In this document: piece after piece, positions 18,019 through 26,183 of the stretch | Layout of the letters: every line of letters starts with the position of its first letter | How positions within the stretch are numbered: position 1 is the stretch's first letter | Source: Streptomyces seoulensis | Lineage (GTDB): Bacteria; Actinomycetota; Actinomycetes; Streptomycetales; Streptomycetaceae | NCBI GenBank assembly: GCA_013364255.1 | Contig: CP054936.1 | Location: 5,362,853 to 5,426,852, forward strand | Direction of reading: 5' to 3' | DNA: 64,000 nt | Translations under genes and position numbers: made by a program | Notes under the pieces: generated by a model | Told to the model about the DNA's origin: nothing | What the model saw: the letters and a program-made list of their open reading frames with translations, nothing else | The model's database searches: none

Positions 18019-18105
18019 GACATCTCCCTTTCCCAGGGTGTCCGTTGTGTCCCAGGCCACAGCTCATCAGACCGGGGGGTCCGATGACAAGGGTCGACGA
18101 GAAAT

Positions 18106-18117
18106 TGGTTTAGACCT
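18106..18117. promoter_or_regulatory. candidate DasR-type operator upstream of acsA
   Basis: TGGTTTAGACCT matches 10 of 12 positions of the dre core TGGTCTAGACCA recognised by the GlcNAc-responsive repressor DasR. It lies about 90 bases upstream of the acsA GTG, in the only spacer that can hold its promoter. Site seen; regulation inferred. Confidence 0.4.
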
Positions 18118-18277
18118 GTTGTGGAGTATTCGCACAGCTCGGGTGGCGTGCGAGAGCTTTACGGTGGCCGGAACTGTTCAATCCATCCCACGGATGGCGG
18201 ATGGTCCGGGTTCAGCATGGCCCACCGGGGAGCGGCGTCGGCCACGCCCGCGGGGCGCGTGTCGCCCGGAGTGCGGG

Positions 18278-20869
18278 TCAGGCCGGGCTCGGCAGGTCCT
18301 CCGCCGCTTGCACGGGGGTGAAGACGGCTTCCCCGCCTCCCCGGCATTCCCCGCCTTTCCCGTCTTTTGTGCCTTTCGTGCCTTCCGTGTCCGAGAGCAG
18401 ATACGCCTGCGCCTCCGCCACATGGAAGTACAGACCGTGCAGCTCCAGTACGCCTTCACGCAGCGCCCGGGCGACCGAGTCGTGTGCGCGCAGGTGTTCC
18501 AACTGCTGGACGACGTTGGCGAGGCACAGCCGCTCGACCGTGTCGGCGGGCGGTCTCCCGTCCAGTACGGGTTCGCGGACATCAGGGTCGGCCATCCGAT
18601 CGAGACTGGGAAGCCCATGCCGCAGCCACCGCCCGAGCGAGGACTGACCATTGCTGGGGTTAGGGCTAGGGCTGGGGTCGGGTTCGGGGTCGGGGTCGGG
18701 GCCGGAGTCGAGCAGGGCCCGCATCGCTCCGCAACCCGAGTGGCCGCACACCGTGATGGAACGCACCCCGAGCACGTCGACCGCGTACTCGATCCCGGCC
18801 GCCACCGAGTCGTCGCCGCTTCCTGCGCCCGGCGGTGGCACCAGGTTGCCGACGTTCCGCACGACGAAGAGGTCGCCGGGGCCGCTGGCCGTGATCATCG
18901 ACGTCACCACTCGGGAGTCGGCGCAGGCGAGGAAGAGCTGCGACGGCTGCTGACCCTCCCGTGCCAGCCGGGCCAGCTCGTCCCGCACATGTGGCGCGGT
19001 GTTGCGCTGGAAGGCGCTGATGGCGCGCGCGAGTTGCTGTCTGCTCGGGTCCCGCCCGGTGCGGTGAGCGGAGTTGTGAGCAGACACGGGGCTGTGCGGG
19101 GGCGCGGAGCCGGAGGCGGACGCTCTTTCGGGGCCCGGTTCGCGGAGCATGACCTCGGGGCGGGTGGGGTCCGGGTCCGTGACGTTCGCGCAGCGGTGGT
19201 TGCGCCATGGCGTCCATGGCCGGCAGTGGCACCCGGCGTCTGCCGTGGGGACGGAGGCGGCGGAGGCGGTCGGGGGTAGGGGTGGGGAGGTGGCCGTCCT
19301 GACTGAGGAGCTGCCGGAGCTGCCGGTGCGGATTCCGGCCCGGTGTCCGGTGAACTCGACGGAGCCGCCGTGCGCGGTGTGCGAGCGCTGCCAGTCCTGG
19401 AGGGACTCGTACGCGGCGTGGTCCATGAAGGAGCCGCCCAACTCGACCACTGCCCGGGTTCCTTGGGGCACCAGATGGAGGGCCCGACTGAGCCGCGGCA
19501 CCGCGAGGAACGTCAGTTGCCCCCGGACGTGCACGTGATGGATCCCCTTGCGCTCGTCGTGGGTGATCCGGGTGTGGGCGAGGCGGTGCAGGGCGAGGAC
19601 GACGGCCACGCCGACCCCGAGAGCCACGCCTTCCAGGACGCCGAGGACGACCACGCCGAGGGTGGTGACGGCGTACACCAGCACCTCTCGGTGGCGAGTC
19701 ACCGTGCGGATGTGGTGCAGGGACACCATCTGAACGCCGACGGCCATCACCAGGGCGGCGAGCGAGGCGAGCGGGATCAGCTCCAGGAGCGGCACCAGCA
19801 ACAGCGCGGCGATCACCACGAGAACGCCGTGCAGCATCGTGGAGCCGCGGCTCACGGCGCCCGCGCGGACATTGGCCGAACTGCGCACCGCAACGCCTGC
19901 GACCGGCAGGCCGCCCAGGGCTCCGGAGACGATGTTGGCGGCGCCCTGGCCGAGCAGTTCCCGGTCCAGGTCCGAGCGGCCGGGGCGGGGGAGCGGTCCG
20001 GAGCGGCCGGCCACCAGCTTGTCCACGGCGACCGCGCCGAGCAGTGACTGCACGCTGCACACCAGGGTGGTGCTGAGCACGGCCGTGACGAGTCCGAGCA
20101 CCGGCCCCTCGGGCAGGCCGGCCAGGGCGTGGCTGCGCCAGGACGGCAGGTCGACCTTGGTCAGCACCAGTCCGGTGGCGGAGGCGACCGCGGTGGCGCC
20201 GACCACGGCGACCAGGGGAGCCGGTGCTCTGCGCAGGAGTTGTCCGGCCCGGCCGGGAAGCCGTGGCCAGAGCAGCAGCAGGGCGAGGGTGAGCACGCTC
20301 ACGGCGAGGGCGGCGGGGTCCAGGTCGGCCAACTGGGAGGGCAGCGCGCGGACGTTGGCGAGTACGGAACTCTGCGGGCTGCCGCCGAGGACGATGTGCA
20401 GTTGGGCGACGGCGATGGTCACGCCGATGCCGGCGAGCATGCCGTGCACCACCGCGGGACTGACGGCGAGTGCGGCCCGGGCCACGCGCAGACAGCCCAG
20501 GCCCAGCTGGGCGAAGCCGGCGAGGACGGTGATCGCGCAGGTCGTGCGCCAGCCGTAGCGGCCGATCAGGTCGGCGGTGACGACGGTGAGTCCGGCGGCG
20601 GGGCCGCTGACCTGTAGCGGTGAGCCGCCGAACCGTCCGGCGACGATCCCGCCCACGGCGGCGGCCACCAGGCCGGCCTGGAGCGGGGCGCCGGTGGCCA
20701 GGGCGATGCCGAGGGACAGTGGCAGGGCGATCAGGAAGACCGCGACGGCGGCCGAGACGTCGGTGCCGGCGAGGCGGAAGCCGCGCCGCCACGGAGGCGG
20801 GCTGTGCGGCGGGTGCGAGTGCTGTGCGCGGGCGGAAGCGGTGGCGTGAGCGGGTGCGCAGGCCGACAT
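18278..20869 (-). CDS. SulP-family anion transporter fused to beta-carbonic anhydrase
   Basis: An 863-residue fusion. Residues about 30-430 form a SulP transporter with ~11-12 membrane helices (FRLAGTDVSAAVAVFLIALP onwards). A STAS-like segment follows (THDERKGIHHVHVRGQLTFL, then AVVELGGSFMDHAAYESL). After a Ser/Pro-rich linker comes a beta-carbonic anhydrase with Cys649-Asp651-Arg653 (ACADSR), His710 and Cys713 (CGHSGCG). A run of Asp-Pro, Glu-Pro and Ser-Pro pairs interrupts the anhydrase after CGHSGCGAMRALLDSG. The design suggests coupled CO2 hydration and bicarbonate or other anion transport. ATG start with GGGAGGCCGGAGAC ahead. Confidence 0.92.
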   Translation of the reverse strand: MSACAPAHATASARAQHSHPPHSPPPWRRGFRLAGTDVSAAVAVFLIALPLSLGIALATGAPLQAGLVAAAVGGIVAGRFGGSPLQVSGPAAGLTVVTADLIGRYGWRTTCAITVLAGFAQLGLGCLRVARAALAVSPAVVHGMLAGIGVTIAVAQLHIVLGGSPQSSVLANVRALPSQLADLDPAALAVSVLTLALLLLWPRLPGRAGQLLRRAPAPLVAVVGATAVASATGLVLTKVDLPSWRSHALAGLPEGPVLGLVTAVLSTTLVCSVQSLLGAVAVDKLVAGRSGPLPRPGRSDLDRELLGQGAANIVSGALGGLPVAGVAVRSSANVRAGAVSRGSTMLHGVLVVIAALLLVPLLELIPLASLAALVMAVGVQMVSLHHIRTVTRHREVLVYAVTTLGVVVLGVLEGVALGVGVAVVLALHRLAHTRITHDERKGIHHVHVRGQLTFLAVPRLSRALHLVPQGTRAVVELGGSFMDHAAYESLQDWQRSHTAHGGSVEFTGHRAGIRTGSSGSSSVRTATSPPLPPTASAASVPTADAGCHCRPWTPWRNHRCANVTDPDPTRPEVMLREPGPERASASGSAPPHSPVSAHNSAHRTGRDPSRQQLARAISAFQRNTAPHVRDELARLAREGQQPSQLFLACADSRVVTSMITASGPGDLFVVRNVGNLVPPPGAGSGDDSVAAGIEYAVDVLGVRSITVCGHSGCGAMRALLDSGPDPDPEPDPSPSPNPSNGQSSLGRWLRHGLPSLDRMADPDVREPVLDGRPPADTVERLCLANVVQQLEHLRAHDSVARALREGVLELHGLYFHVAEAQAYLLSDTEGTKGTKDGKGGECRGGGEAVFTPVQAAEDLPSPA

Positions 20870-20961
20870 GTCTCCGGCCTCCCTTCGGAAGCGAGCGATT
20901 CAAGGCTTGGCAAAGTAAAAGTAATGCCACGTAAAGTCCTTGCATAGATTTTCGTGGCAAA

Positions 20962-20981
20962 TGAGGTGATGCATCACCTCA
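20962..20981. promoter_or_regulatory. 20-bp perfect palindrome in a divergent promoter
   Basis: TGAGGTGATGCATCACCTCA reads identically on both strands and sits in the unusually AT-rich spacer between the SulP-anhydrase fusion and the secreted deacetylase gene. A second inverted pair, TGCCACG (20925-20931) and CGTGGCA (20953-20959), flanks it. This is the form of a dimeric repressor operator; no cognate regulator is adjacent. Confidence 0.6.
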
Positions 20982-21137
20982 ATGAGTGATGTGGGCTTTT
21001 TATCGGCTTGTCGTACTAATTCCTTCTCGCTCCCGTGCGACCTTGGCGGCGCTGTCGGCACGGCACCAGACGGCCGGCCCAGCACCAGCACACGCCGTCT
21101 CGGCGTTGGACGAGAGAAGGAAGAAGGTGGGCGGAAC

Positions 21138-22400
21138 ATGGCCGCCACCCAGAGGATCGCCGTGGGCGTCGTCGCCGCCGCGGCCTGTGCCTCGTCGCTC
21201 GCCGGTTGTGCGAGCGGCACCGACGCTCCCCAGCACGGCTTGCACGGCCCGCAGAAGGCCGTCGTTCAGCCGCCCGGCAGCGTCATCCGCCTGATCGGGG
21301 ACGGGTCCACCGCGTACACCGGCGCCCAGCCGTACCTGCCCAAGCCGGAGCGGCTGAAGGCGGGTGAGAAGCCCCCGCAGTTCGTCGTGTTCTCCTGGGA
21401 CGGCGCGGGCGAGGACAGCCAGAAGCTGTTCTCGCACTTCCGTGAGGTCGCCAAGGAGAACAACGCCAAGATGACGTTCTTCCTCAGCGGCGTGTACATG
21501 CTGCCGAAGGACAAGCGCGACCTGTACCGGCCCCCGCAGCACGCGCAGGGCAGCTCGGAGATCGGCTTCAACGACGCCCAGGGCATCACCGACACGGCCC
21601 AGCAGGTGCGCCTGGCGTGGCTGGAGGGCAACGAGATCGGCACCCACTTCAACGGCCACTTCTGCGGCCCCGACGGCGGGGTCGGCCAGTGGTCGGTCGA
21701 CGAGTGGAAGAGCGAGATCGACCAGGCCAAGCAGTTCGTGAAGACCTGGAAGACCAACAGCGGCCTCAAGAACCTGTCGCCGCTGCCCTTCGACTACGAC
21801 AAGGAGCTGATCGGCGGCCGCACTCCCTGCCTGGAGGGGCAGAAGAACTTCATGAAGGCGGCGAGCCGGATGGGCTTCCGCTACGACAGCAGCGGTGTCG
21901 ACAACCAGGTGTGGCCCAAGAAGAAGGAAGGGCTGTGGGACCTGTCCATGCAGCTCGTCCCCTTCCCCGGGCACACCTTCGAGCAGCTGACCATGGACTA
22001 CAACTTCATGGTCAACCAGTCGGGCACCCTGACCCAGGGCGACCCCGACAAGTTCGGCTACTGGGGTGACCAGATGCGCGACGGCCTGCTCAAGGGCTTC
22101 TACCGGGCCTACGACGGCAACCGGGCGCCGCTGGTCATCGGCAACCACTTCGAGTCCTGGAACGGCGGCACCTACATGCGCGCCGTCGAGGACGTGGTGA
22201 AGGAGGTGTGCAACAAGCCCGACGTGCGCTGCGTCTCCTTCCACCAGCTCACCGACTGGCTGGACGCCCAGGACCCGCAGACCCTCGCCAAGCTGCGCGG
22301 GCTGGAGGTCGGCGAGGCCCCGAAGCAGGGGTGGGCGTCCTTCCTGTCGGGCCGGCCGGCCCCGGCGCCCAAGGGAGTTCCCGGGGCGCCCAAGCCGTAG
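21138..22400 (+). CDS. secreted deacetylase-like lipoprotein
   Basis: A 420-residue exported protein. The signal peptide ends in the lipobox LAGC (AACASSLAGC), so it should be lipid-anchored outside the cell. The mature part has a polysaccharide-deacetylase-like fold: FVVFSWDGAGED in place of the NodB Asp-Asp motif and EIGTHFNGHFC giving the two metal His. The later TPCLEGQKNFM and HFESWNGGTYM segments continue the fold. A hydrolytic role on wall or extracellular glycans is likely but unproven. Start ATG with AGAAGGTGGGCGG upstream. It converges on the MinD-like gene with nine bases between the stops. Confidence 0.8.
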   Translation: MAATQRIAVGVVAAAACASSLAGCASGTDAPQHGLHGPQKAVVQPPGSVIRLIGDGSTAYTGAQPYLPKPERLKAGEKPPQFVVFSWDGAGEDSQKLFSHFREVAKENNAKMTFFLSGVYMLPKDKRDLYRPPQHAQGSSEIGFNDAQGITDTAQQVRLAWLEGNEIGTHFNGHFCGPDGGVGQWSVDEWKSEIDQAKQFVKTWKTNSGLKNLSPLPFDYDKELIGGRTPCLEGQKNFMKAASRMGFRYDSSGVDNQVWPKKKEGLWDLSMQLVPFPGHTFEQLTMDYNFMVNQSGTLTQGDPDKFGYWGDQMRDGLLKGFYRAYDGNRAPLVIGNHFESWNGGTYMRAVEDVVKEVCNKPDVRCVSFHQLTDWLDAQDPQTLAKLRGLEVGEAPKQGWASFLSGRPAPAPKGVPGAPKP

Positions 22401-22409
22401 GGCGGGCCG

Positions 22410-23390
22410 TCAGGCGGGGGTGGTGACGCCCTCGCGCAGGACGAATCCGGGGTCGATCTGCGCCGCCAGATCGGCCCCCGTCCGCTCGTTGCCCCAGGAG
22501 GCGGCGTTCTTCAGGTGGAAGTGGGCCATCTGCTGGGTGTACCGCTCCCAGTCGCGCAGCTCGTAGGTGGCGTCGGCGGCCACCTGGAGCAGGCGCAGGG
22601 CCCGGCGGTCGGCGTCGTCCAGGAACTCGAACCGGGGCGGCCGGCCCTTCTCCATGGCGCGCACCCAGTCCGAGTGCCCGACGGTCACGAGCAGGTCCTC
22701 GCCGACCTCGGCGCGCAGGAAGTCCAGGTCGTCCTGGCCCTGCACCTTGTTGCCGACGACCCTCAGCACGACGCCGAAGTCCCGGGCGTACTCCTTGTAC
22801 TGGCGGTAGACGGAGACCCCCTTCCGGGTCGGCTCGGCGACGAGGAACGTGATGTCGAAGCGGGTGAACATCCCGGAGGCGAAGGAGTCGGAGCCGGCCG
22901 TCATGTCGACCACGACGTACTCGTCGCGGCTGTCCACCAGGTGGTTCAGGAACAGCTCCACCGCTCCGGTCTTGGAGTGGTAACAGGCGACCCCCAGGTC
23001 GGCGTCCGTGAAGGGGCCGGTGACCATCAAACGCGCGGCGCCGCCGTCGAGTTCCACCTCCCGGGCGCAGGCGTCGTAGACCGGGTTGTCCTCGCTCACG
23101 CGCAGCAGCCGTGAGCCCTCACCGGGCGGAGTGGTCTTGATCATCGTCTCCGCGGAGGCGATACGGGGGTTGTCGCCGCGCAGATAGTCCTTGATCAGCG
23201 GCAGCCGGTCGCCCATCGCGGGCAGCGCCGTCGCCTCGGACTCCTCCAGGCCCAGCGCGCAGCCCAGGTGCTGGTTGATGTCCGCGTCCACGGCGACGAC
23301 CGGTGCGCCGGCCGCCGCGAGGTGCCGGACGAAGAGGGAGGACAGAGTGGTCTTGCCGCTGCCGCCCTTCCCGACGAAAGCAATTTTCAT
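22410..23390 (-). CDS. CooC/MinD-like P-loop ATPase
   Basis: A 326-residue ATPase that starts MKIAFVGKGGSGKTTL, the deviant Walker A of the ParA/MinD/CooC group. Further features are VVAVDADINQHLG, the switch VVVDMTAGSDSFASGMF and a long C-terminal helix. CooC-type members insert metal into enzymes, others position proteins. Its target is not identifiable here because no metalloenzyme gene is adjacent. ATG start; divergent from the Fic-fold gene with about 100 bases between. Confidence 0.82.
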   Translation of the reverse strand: MKIAFVGKGGSGKTTLSSLFVRHLAAAGAPVVAVDADINQHLGCALGLEESEATALPAMGDRLPLIKDYLRGDNPRIASAETMIKTTPPGEGSRLLRVSEDNPVYDACAREVELDGGAARLMVTGPFTDADLGVACYHSKTGAVELFLNHLVDSRDEYVVVDMTAGSDSFASGMFTRFDITFLVAEPTRKGVSVYRQYKEYARDFGVVLRVVGNKVQGQDDLDFLRAEVGEDLLVTVGHSDWVRAMEKGRPPRFEFLDDADRRALRLLQVAADATYELRDWERYTQQMAHFHLKNAASWGNERTGADLAAQIDPGFVLREGVTTPA

Positions 23391-23490
23391 GTTCACCAAG
23401 CGTAGTGGGGCGCAAGCGCTGGGTGGTGCCTCGCGTGAAGAAGACCACTCCTTCGGGGAAGGGGCCGTACGGGTGCGTAGGGTCGGACTC

Positions 23491-24318
23491 ATGAGTACGA
23501 CAGGCGCGACCGCCGACCCGCTCGCGGCCCTGGGCTCCCTGCCCGGTGTGGCCGAGTCCGTGGAGTCCGTGCGCAAGGCAGTGGACCGGGTCTACGGGCA
23601 CCGGATCATGCGGCGCCGGAGCAACGCGATCACCTCGGAGGCGGCGCTGCGCGGCGCACGCGGCTCCGCGGCGCTGTCCGGCGCGGACTGGGCCCTGGAG
23701 GAGGTGCGCCGGCGCACGGACTTCAGCGGCGACGCCGAGGCGCGGGTCCTGGGCGCGGCCCTGCGGCTGACGGCCGAGGCCGGCCAGCTGCTGTCGATCT
23801 GGCGGCAGTCGCCGCTCAGGGTCCTGGCCCGGCTGCACCTGGTGGCCGCCGCGGGACGCGAGGACGCCGCCGTCGGGCGGCCGCGCCAGGCGGGCGAGCC
23901 CGTCGACGAGCCGCTGGTCGAGCTGGCGCCGCCGGGTGCGGCCGAGGTCTCCGGGCGACTGGAGGGGCTGTCGCAGCTGATCATCGCGGGCAGTTCGGCG
24001 CCCGCTCTGGTGACGGCCGCCGTCGTGCACGGCGAACTGCTGGCGCTGCGTCCCTTCGTCTCCCACAACGGCCTGGTCGCACGGGCGGCCGAGCGCATCG
24101 TCCTGGTCGGCAGCGGCCTGGACCCGAAGTCGGTCTGCCCGGCCGAGGTCGGCCACGCGGAGCTGGGCCGGGCCGCGTATGTGGCCGCTCTGGACGGCTA
24201 TGTCTCCGGCACCCCCGACGGCATGGCGGCCTGGATCACCCACTGCGCCAAGGCGGTCGAGCTGGGCGCACGCGAGTCGACGGCGGTCTGCGAGGCGCTG
24301 CAGCGCGGAGCGGCGTAG
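23491..24318 (+). CDS. Fic-fold protein with degenerate active site
   Basis: A 275-residue helical protein. The segment HGELLALRPFVSHNGLVARAAERI aligns by eye with the Fic motif HxFx(D/E)GNGRxxR: RPF, then NG, then AR are kept, while the catalytic His and the Asp-Gly-Asn core are altered. The first ~45 residues resemble the start of actinobacterial Fic-like proteins often mislabelled oxidoreductase. Loss of the His makes AMP transfer unlikely. No partner is obvious. ATG start. A strong hairpin lies about 90 bases past its stop. Confidence 0.6.
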   Translation: MSTTGATADPLAALGSLPGVAESVESVRKAVDRVYGHRIMRRRSNAITSEAALRGARGSAALSGADWALEEVRRRTDFSGDAEARVLGAALRLTAEAGQLLSIWRQSPLRVLARLHLVAAAGREDAAVGRPRQAGEPVDEPLVELAPPGAAEVSGRLEGLSQLIIAGSSAPALVTAAVVHGELLALRPFVSHNGLVARAAERIVLVGSGLDPKSVCPAEVGHAELGRAAYVAALDGYVSGTPDGMAAWITHCAKAVELGARESTAVCEALQRGAA

Positions 24319-24768
24319 GACGCGGGCGGCGCAGGGGAACGGCGCCGGGCGGGCCGCGGCGGATCGGGCGTCGGTGCTGCGCCCGGAACGGCCGCGCACA
24401 GGGTTGCGGCGGTACGAATACTCGTACCGCCGCCGGCATGACCACCCGGTTACCAAGCGTCCTCGAAATGTCGCCCATCAGGCCGGGATCTTTGCCCGTC
24501 ACCTGGTGCGGCTGGCCCGTAATCGACGGGTCGACGTCGCGTGGGTGCCCGGTGTTCATGCTTCGGTCCGTGGGGCCAAATGCGTTTTAAAGGTGATCCT
24601 TTCGGATGTCCTTCGGTCTCGCGGGCCGTTGAGTCCTTTGTACTGCAAGCGAGGGGCAAGCGGAACCCCTCGTCACACTTCTTTACTTTCAGGTTCAAAC
24701 GTGAACTAAACGGGCGGGCCGGGCCCCGGGTGGAATTCCGTGTCCCTGTTACCGGGGGCCGCGGGCGG
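24319..24768. other. 450-bp spacer with two hairpins
   Basis: No gene with normal codon bias. It contains a perfect 12-bp-stem hairpin (24406-24433), and on the + strand a second one, CGAGGGG (24650-24656) with CCCCTCG (24666-24672). The second is followed by a T-rich stretch TTCTTTACTTTC and preceded by an AT-richer patch around 24580-24605. That arrangement could mark a short independent transcript. The far end serves as the 3' region of the HAD gene on the other strand. Confidence 0.5.
24406..24433. terminator. bidirectional hairpin after the Fic-fold gene
   Basis: A 12-bp perfect stem, GCGGCGGTACGA paired with TCGTACCGCCGC, closes a four-base loop (ATAC). There is no U-tract, as is common for Streptomyces terminators. 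It lies 88 bases beyond the stop of the Fic-fold gene. Confidence 0.7.
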
Positions 24769-25602
24769 TCAGGCGATCGCGCCCCGGCGCCGGCTCGCGT
24801 ACCAGACCAGCCCGGCCGTCGCCGCCGCCGCTCCCACCGCGGCCATCGCGACGAGGGCCGGTCGGGGCGGCACCGAGAACCCGGGCAGCCGTTGCTTGAG
24901 CCGCACGGGCCGGTGGAAGTCGAGGATCGGCCATTCGCGCGCGACGGCCTCCCGGCGCAGCGCGCGGTCCGGGTTCACGGCGTGCGGGTTGCCCACCGAC
25001 TCCAGCATCGGCACGTCGGTGACGGAGTCGCTGTAGGCGTAGCACCGGTCGAGGTCGTACCCCTCGGACCGGGCCAGCTCACGGACGGCCTCCGCCTTCG
25101 TCGGGCCGTAGGCGTAGTACTCCACCTCGCCGGTGAAGCAGCCGTCCTCACCCACCACCATCCGGGTGGCCACCACCCGGTCGGCGCCCAGCAGTTCACC
25201 GATGGGTTCGACCACCTCCGCGCCCGACGTGGAGACGATGACAACGTCGCGTCCGGCGCGGTGGTGCTCCTCGATGAGGGAGGCGGCCTCGTCGTAGATG
25301 ATCGGGTCGATCAGGTCGTGCAGCGTCTCGGCGACGATCTCTTTGACCTGCCGCACGTTCCAGCCGCGGCACAGCGCGGACAGGTACTCGCGCATCCGCT
25401 CCATCTGGTCGTGGTCGGCGCCGCCGGCGAGGAAGACGAACTGGGCGTACGCGGTGCGCAGTACGGCCCTGCGGTTGATCAGTCCGCCCTGGTAGAACGA
25501 CTTGCTGAAGGTGAGCGTGCTCGACTTCGCAATGACCGTCTTGTCCAGGTCAAAGAAGGCCGCTGTGCGGGGCAAGGAGTGGTTTTCCACAACCCTGAGC
25601 AT
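24769..25602 (-). CDS. HAD-superfamily (PSP/SerB-like) phosphatase with C-terminal membrane anchor
   Basis: A 277-residue HAD-IB hydrolase. Motif I is AFFDLDKTVIAKSS with nucleophile Asp, motif II is VIVSTSGAEVVEP, and motif IV is CYAYSDSVTDVPML. A helical cap lies between. The C-terminus has one hydrophobic helix (LVAMAAVGAAAATAGLVWYA) ending in arginines, so it is probably tail-anchored. The mycobacterial counterpart beside ssd is Rv3661. Its substrate is unknown; phosphoserine, lipid phosphate or a glycerophosphate are all possible. The start ATG at 25602 is chosen just before LRVVENHSLPRTAAFFDLD. Confidence 0.87.
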   Translation of the reverse strand: MLRVVENHSLPRTAAFFDLDKTVIAKSSTLTFSKSFYQGGLINRRAVLRTAYAQFVFLAGGADHDQMERMREYLSALCRGWNVRQVKEIVAETLHDLIDPIIYDEAASLIEEHHRAGRDVVIVSTSGAEVVEPIGELLGADRVVATRMVVGEDGCFTGEVEYYAYGPTKAEAVRELARSEGYDLDRCYAYSDSVTDVPMLESVGNPHAVNPDRALRREAVAREWPILDFHRPVRLKQRLPGFSVPPRPALVAMAAVGAAAATAGLVWYASRRRGAIA

Positions 25603-25672
25603 AGGGGCAGCCCATTCGGCGTAAGGTGGGCGCGTGGGTTTGCCTGAGAGGGCTCTCGGGTACACCATGGAA

Positions 25673-25775
25673 GTCACGGATCGTTCGCGACCGTGCTAAC
25701 CCGGTCCGACTCCTCCCCCCCCGAGTCGGCCGTGGAGACGACCCCCGCTCTCCCCCCCGGCGGGGGTCGTCGCAT
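25673..25775 (+). ncRNA. 6C-type small RNA
   Basis: Two successive hairpins carry long C runs in their loops. One has stem CCGACTC/GAGTCGG (25706-25712 with 25723-25729) and loop CTCCCCCCCC-like. The other has stem GACGACCCCCGC/GCGGGGGTCGTC (25737-25748 with 25760-25771) and loop TCTCCCCCCCCG-like. That is the defining structure of the actinobacterial 6C RNA (B11 in M. tuberculosis, scr3558 in S. coelicolor), which lies in the same place between the HAD gene and ssd. A plausible -10 TACACC at 25661 sets the 5' end near 25673. The C-rich loops are thought to pair with G-rich ribosome sites. Ends approximate. Confidence 0.85.
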
Positions 25776-26183
25776 GTCCGGATGCGTTTCGCCCCTTCCC
25801 CGCGTGGCCGCGTGCCGCCGCCGCCGTGCCGTACGGCCGCTGTCGCCGCCTCCGTGGTCCGTGACCGTGAGTAGTTGTAGCGCTGCTCTGTGGAAGTCGC
25901 ACCCGAGTCGGTGGATGAGTCACCGGTACGGGTGACGGCCATTTTCACAACCATCGAGTTGTCCACAGATTTCGATCAAGATCCACATCATTTCCCGGAA
26001 CGCTGCACCGTGATTCCTGCGCGCTCCGCCGACGGCCGAGTTCATGGCCGGTTCCGTTTGCCGGGCGCGTATGACCGGATTCCGTCGGCCGCCATATGGA
26101 GGCCGTTCGCCGGTTCTTCACATGTTCCCGATGCGCGGGACCGCAGGGGTCTCGTGCCGGACGCAGCCAAGGGGGACACACCC
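25776..26183. other. ssd upstream region
   Basis: About 400 bases between the 6C RNA and the ssd start. A frame in phase with ssd is open from 25890, but its first ~98 codons include AT-richer and rare codons and no family match, so it is taken as untranslated. The AT-rich stretch 25945-26010 is the likely ssd/tad promoter. Confidence 0.5.

Noticed and set aside
16024..18087. Plus-strand frame opposite acsA
   Set aside because: Shadow of the highly conserved acetyl-CoA synthetase on the minus strand.
25890..26183. 98-residue N-terminal extension of Ssd
   Set aside because: The codon use is atypical and the region is AT-rich promoter-like; the GTG at 26184 has a ribosome site and fits family length.
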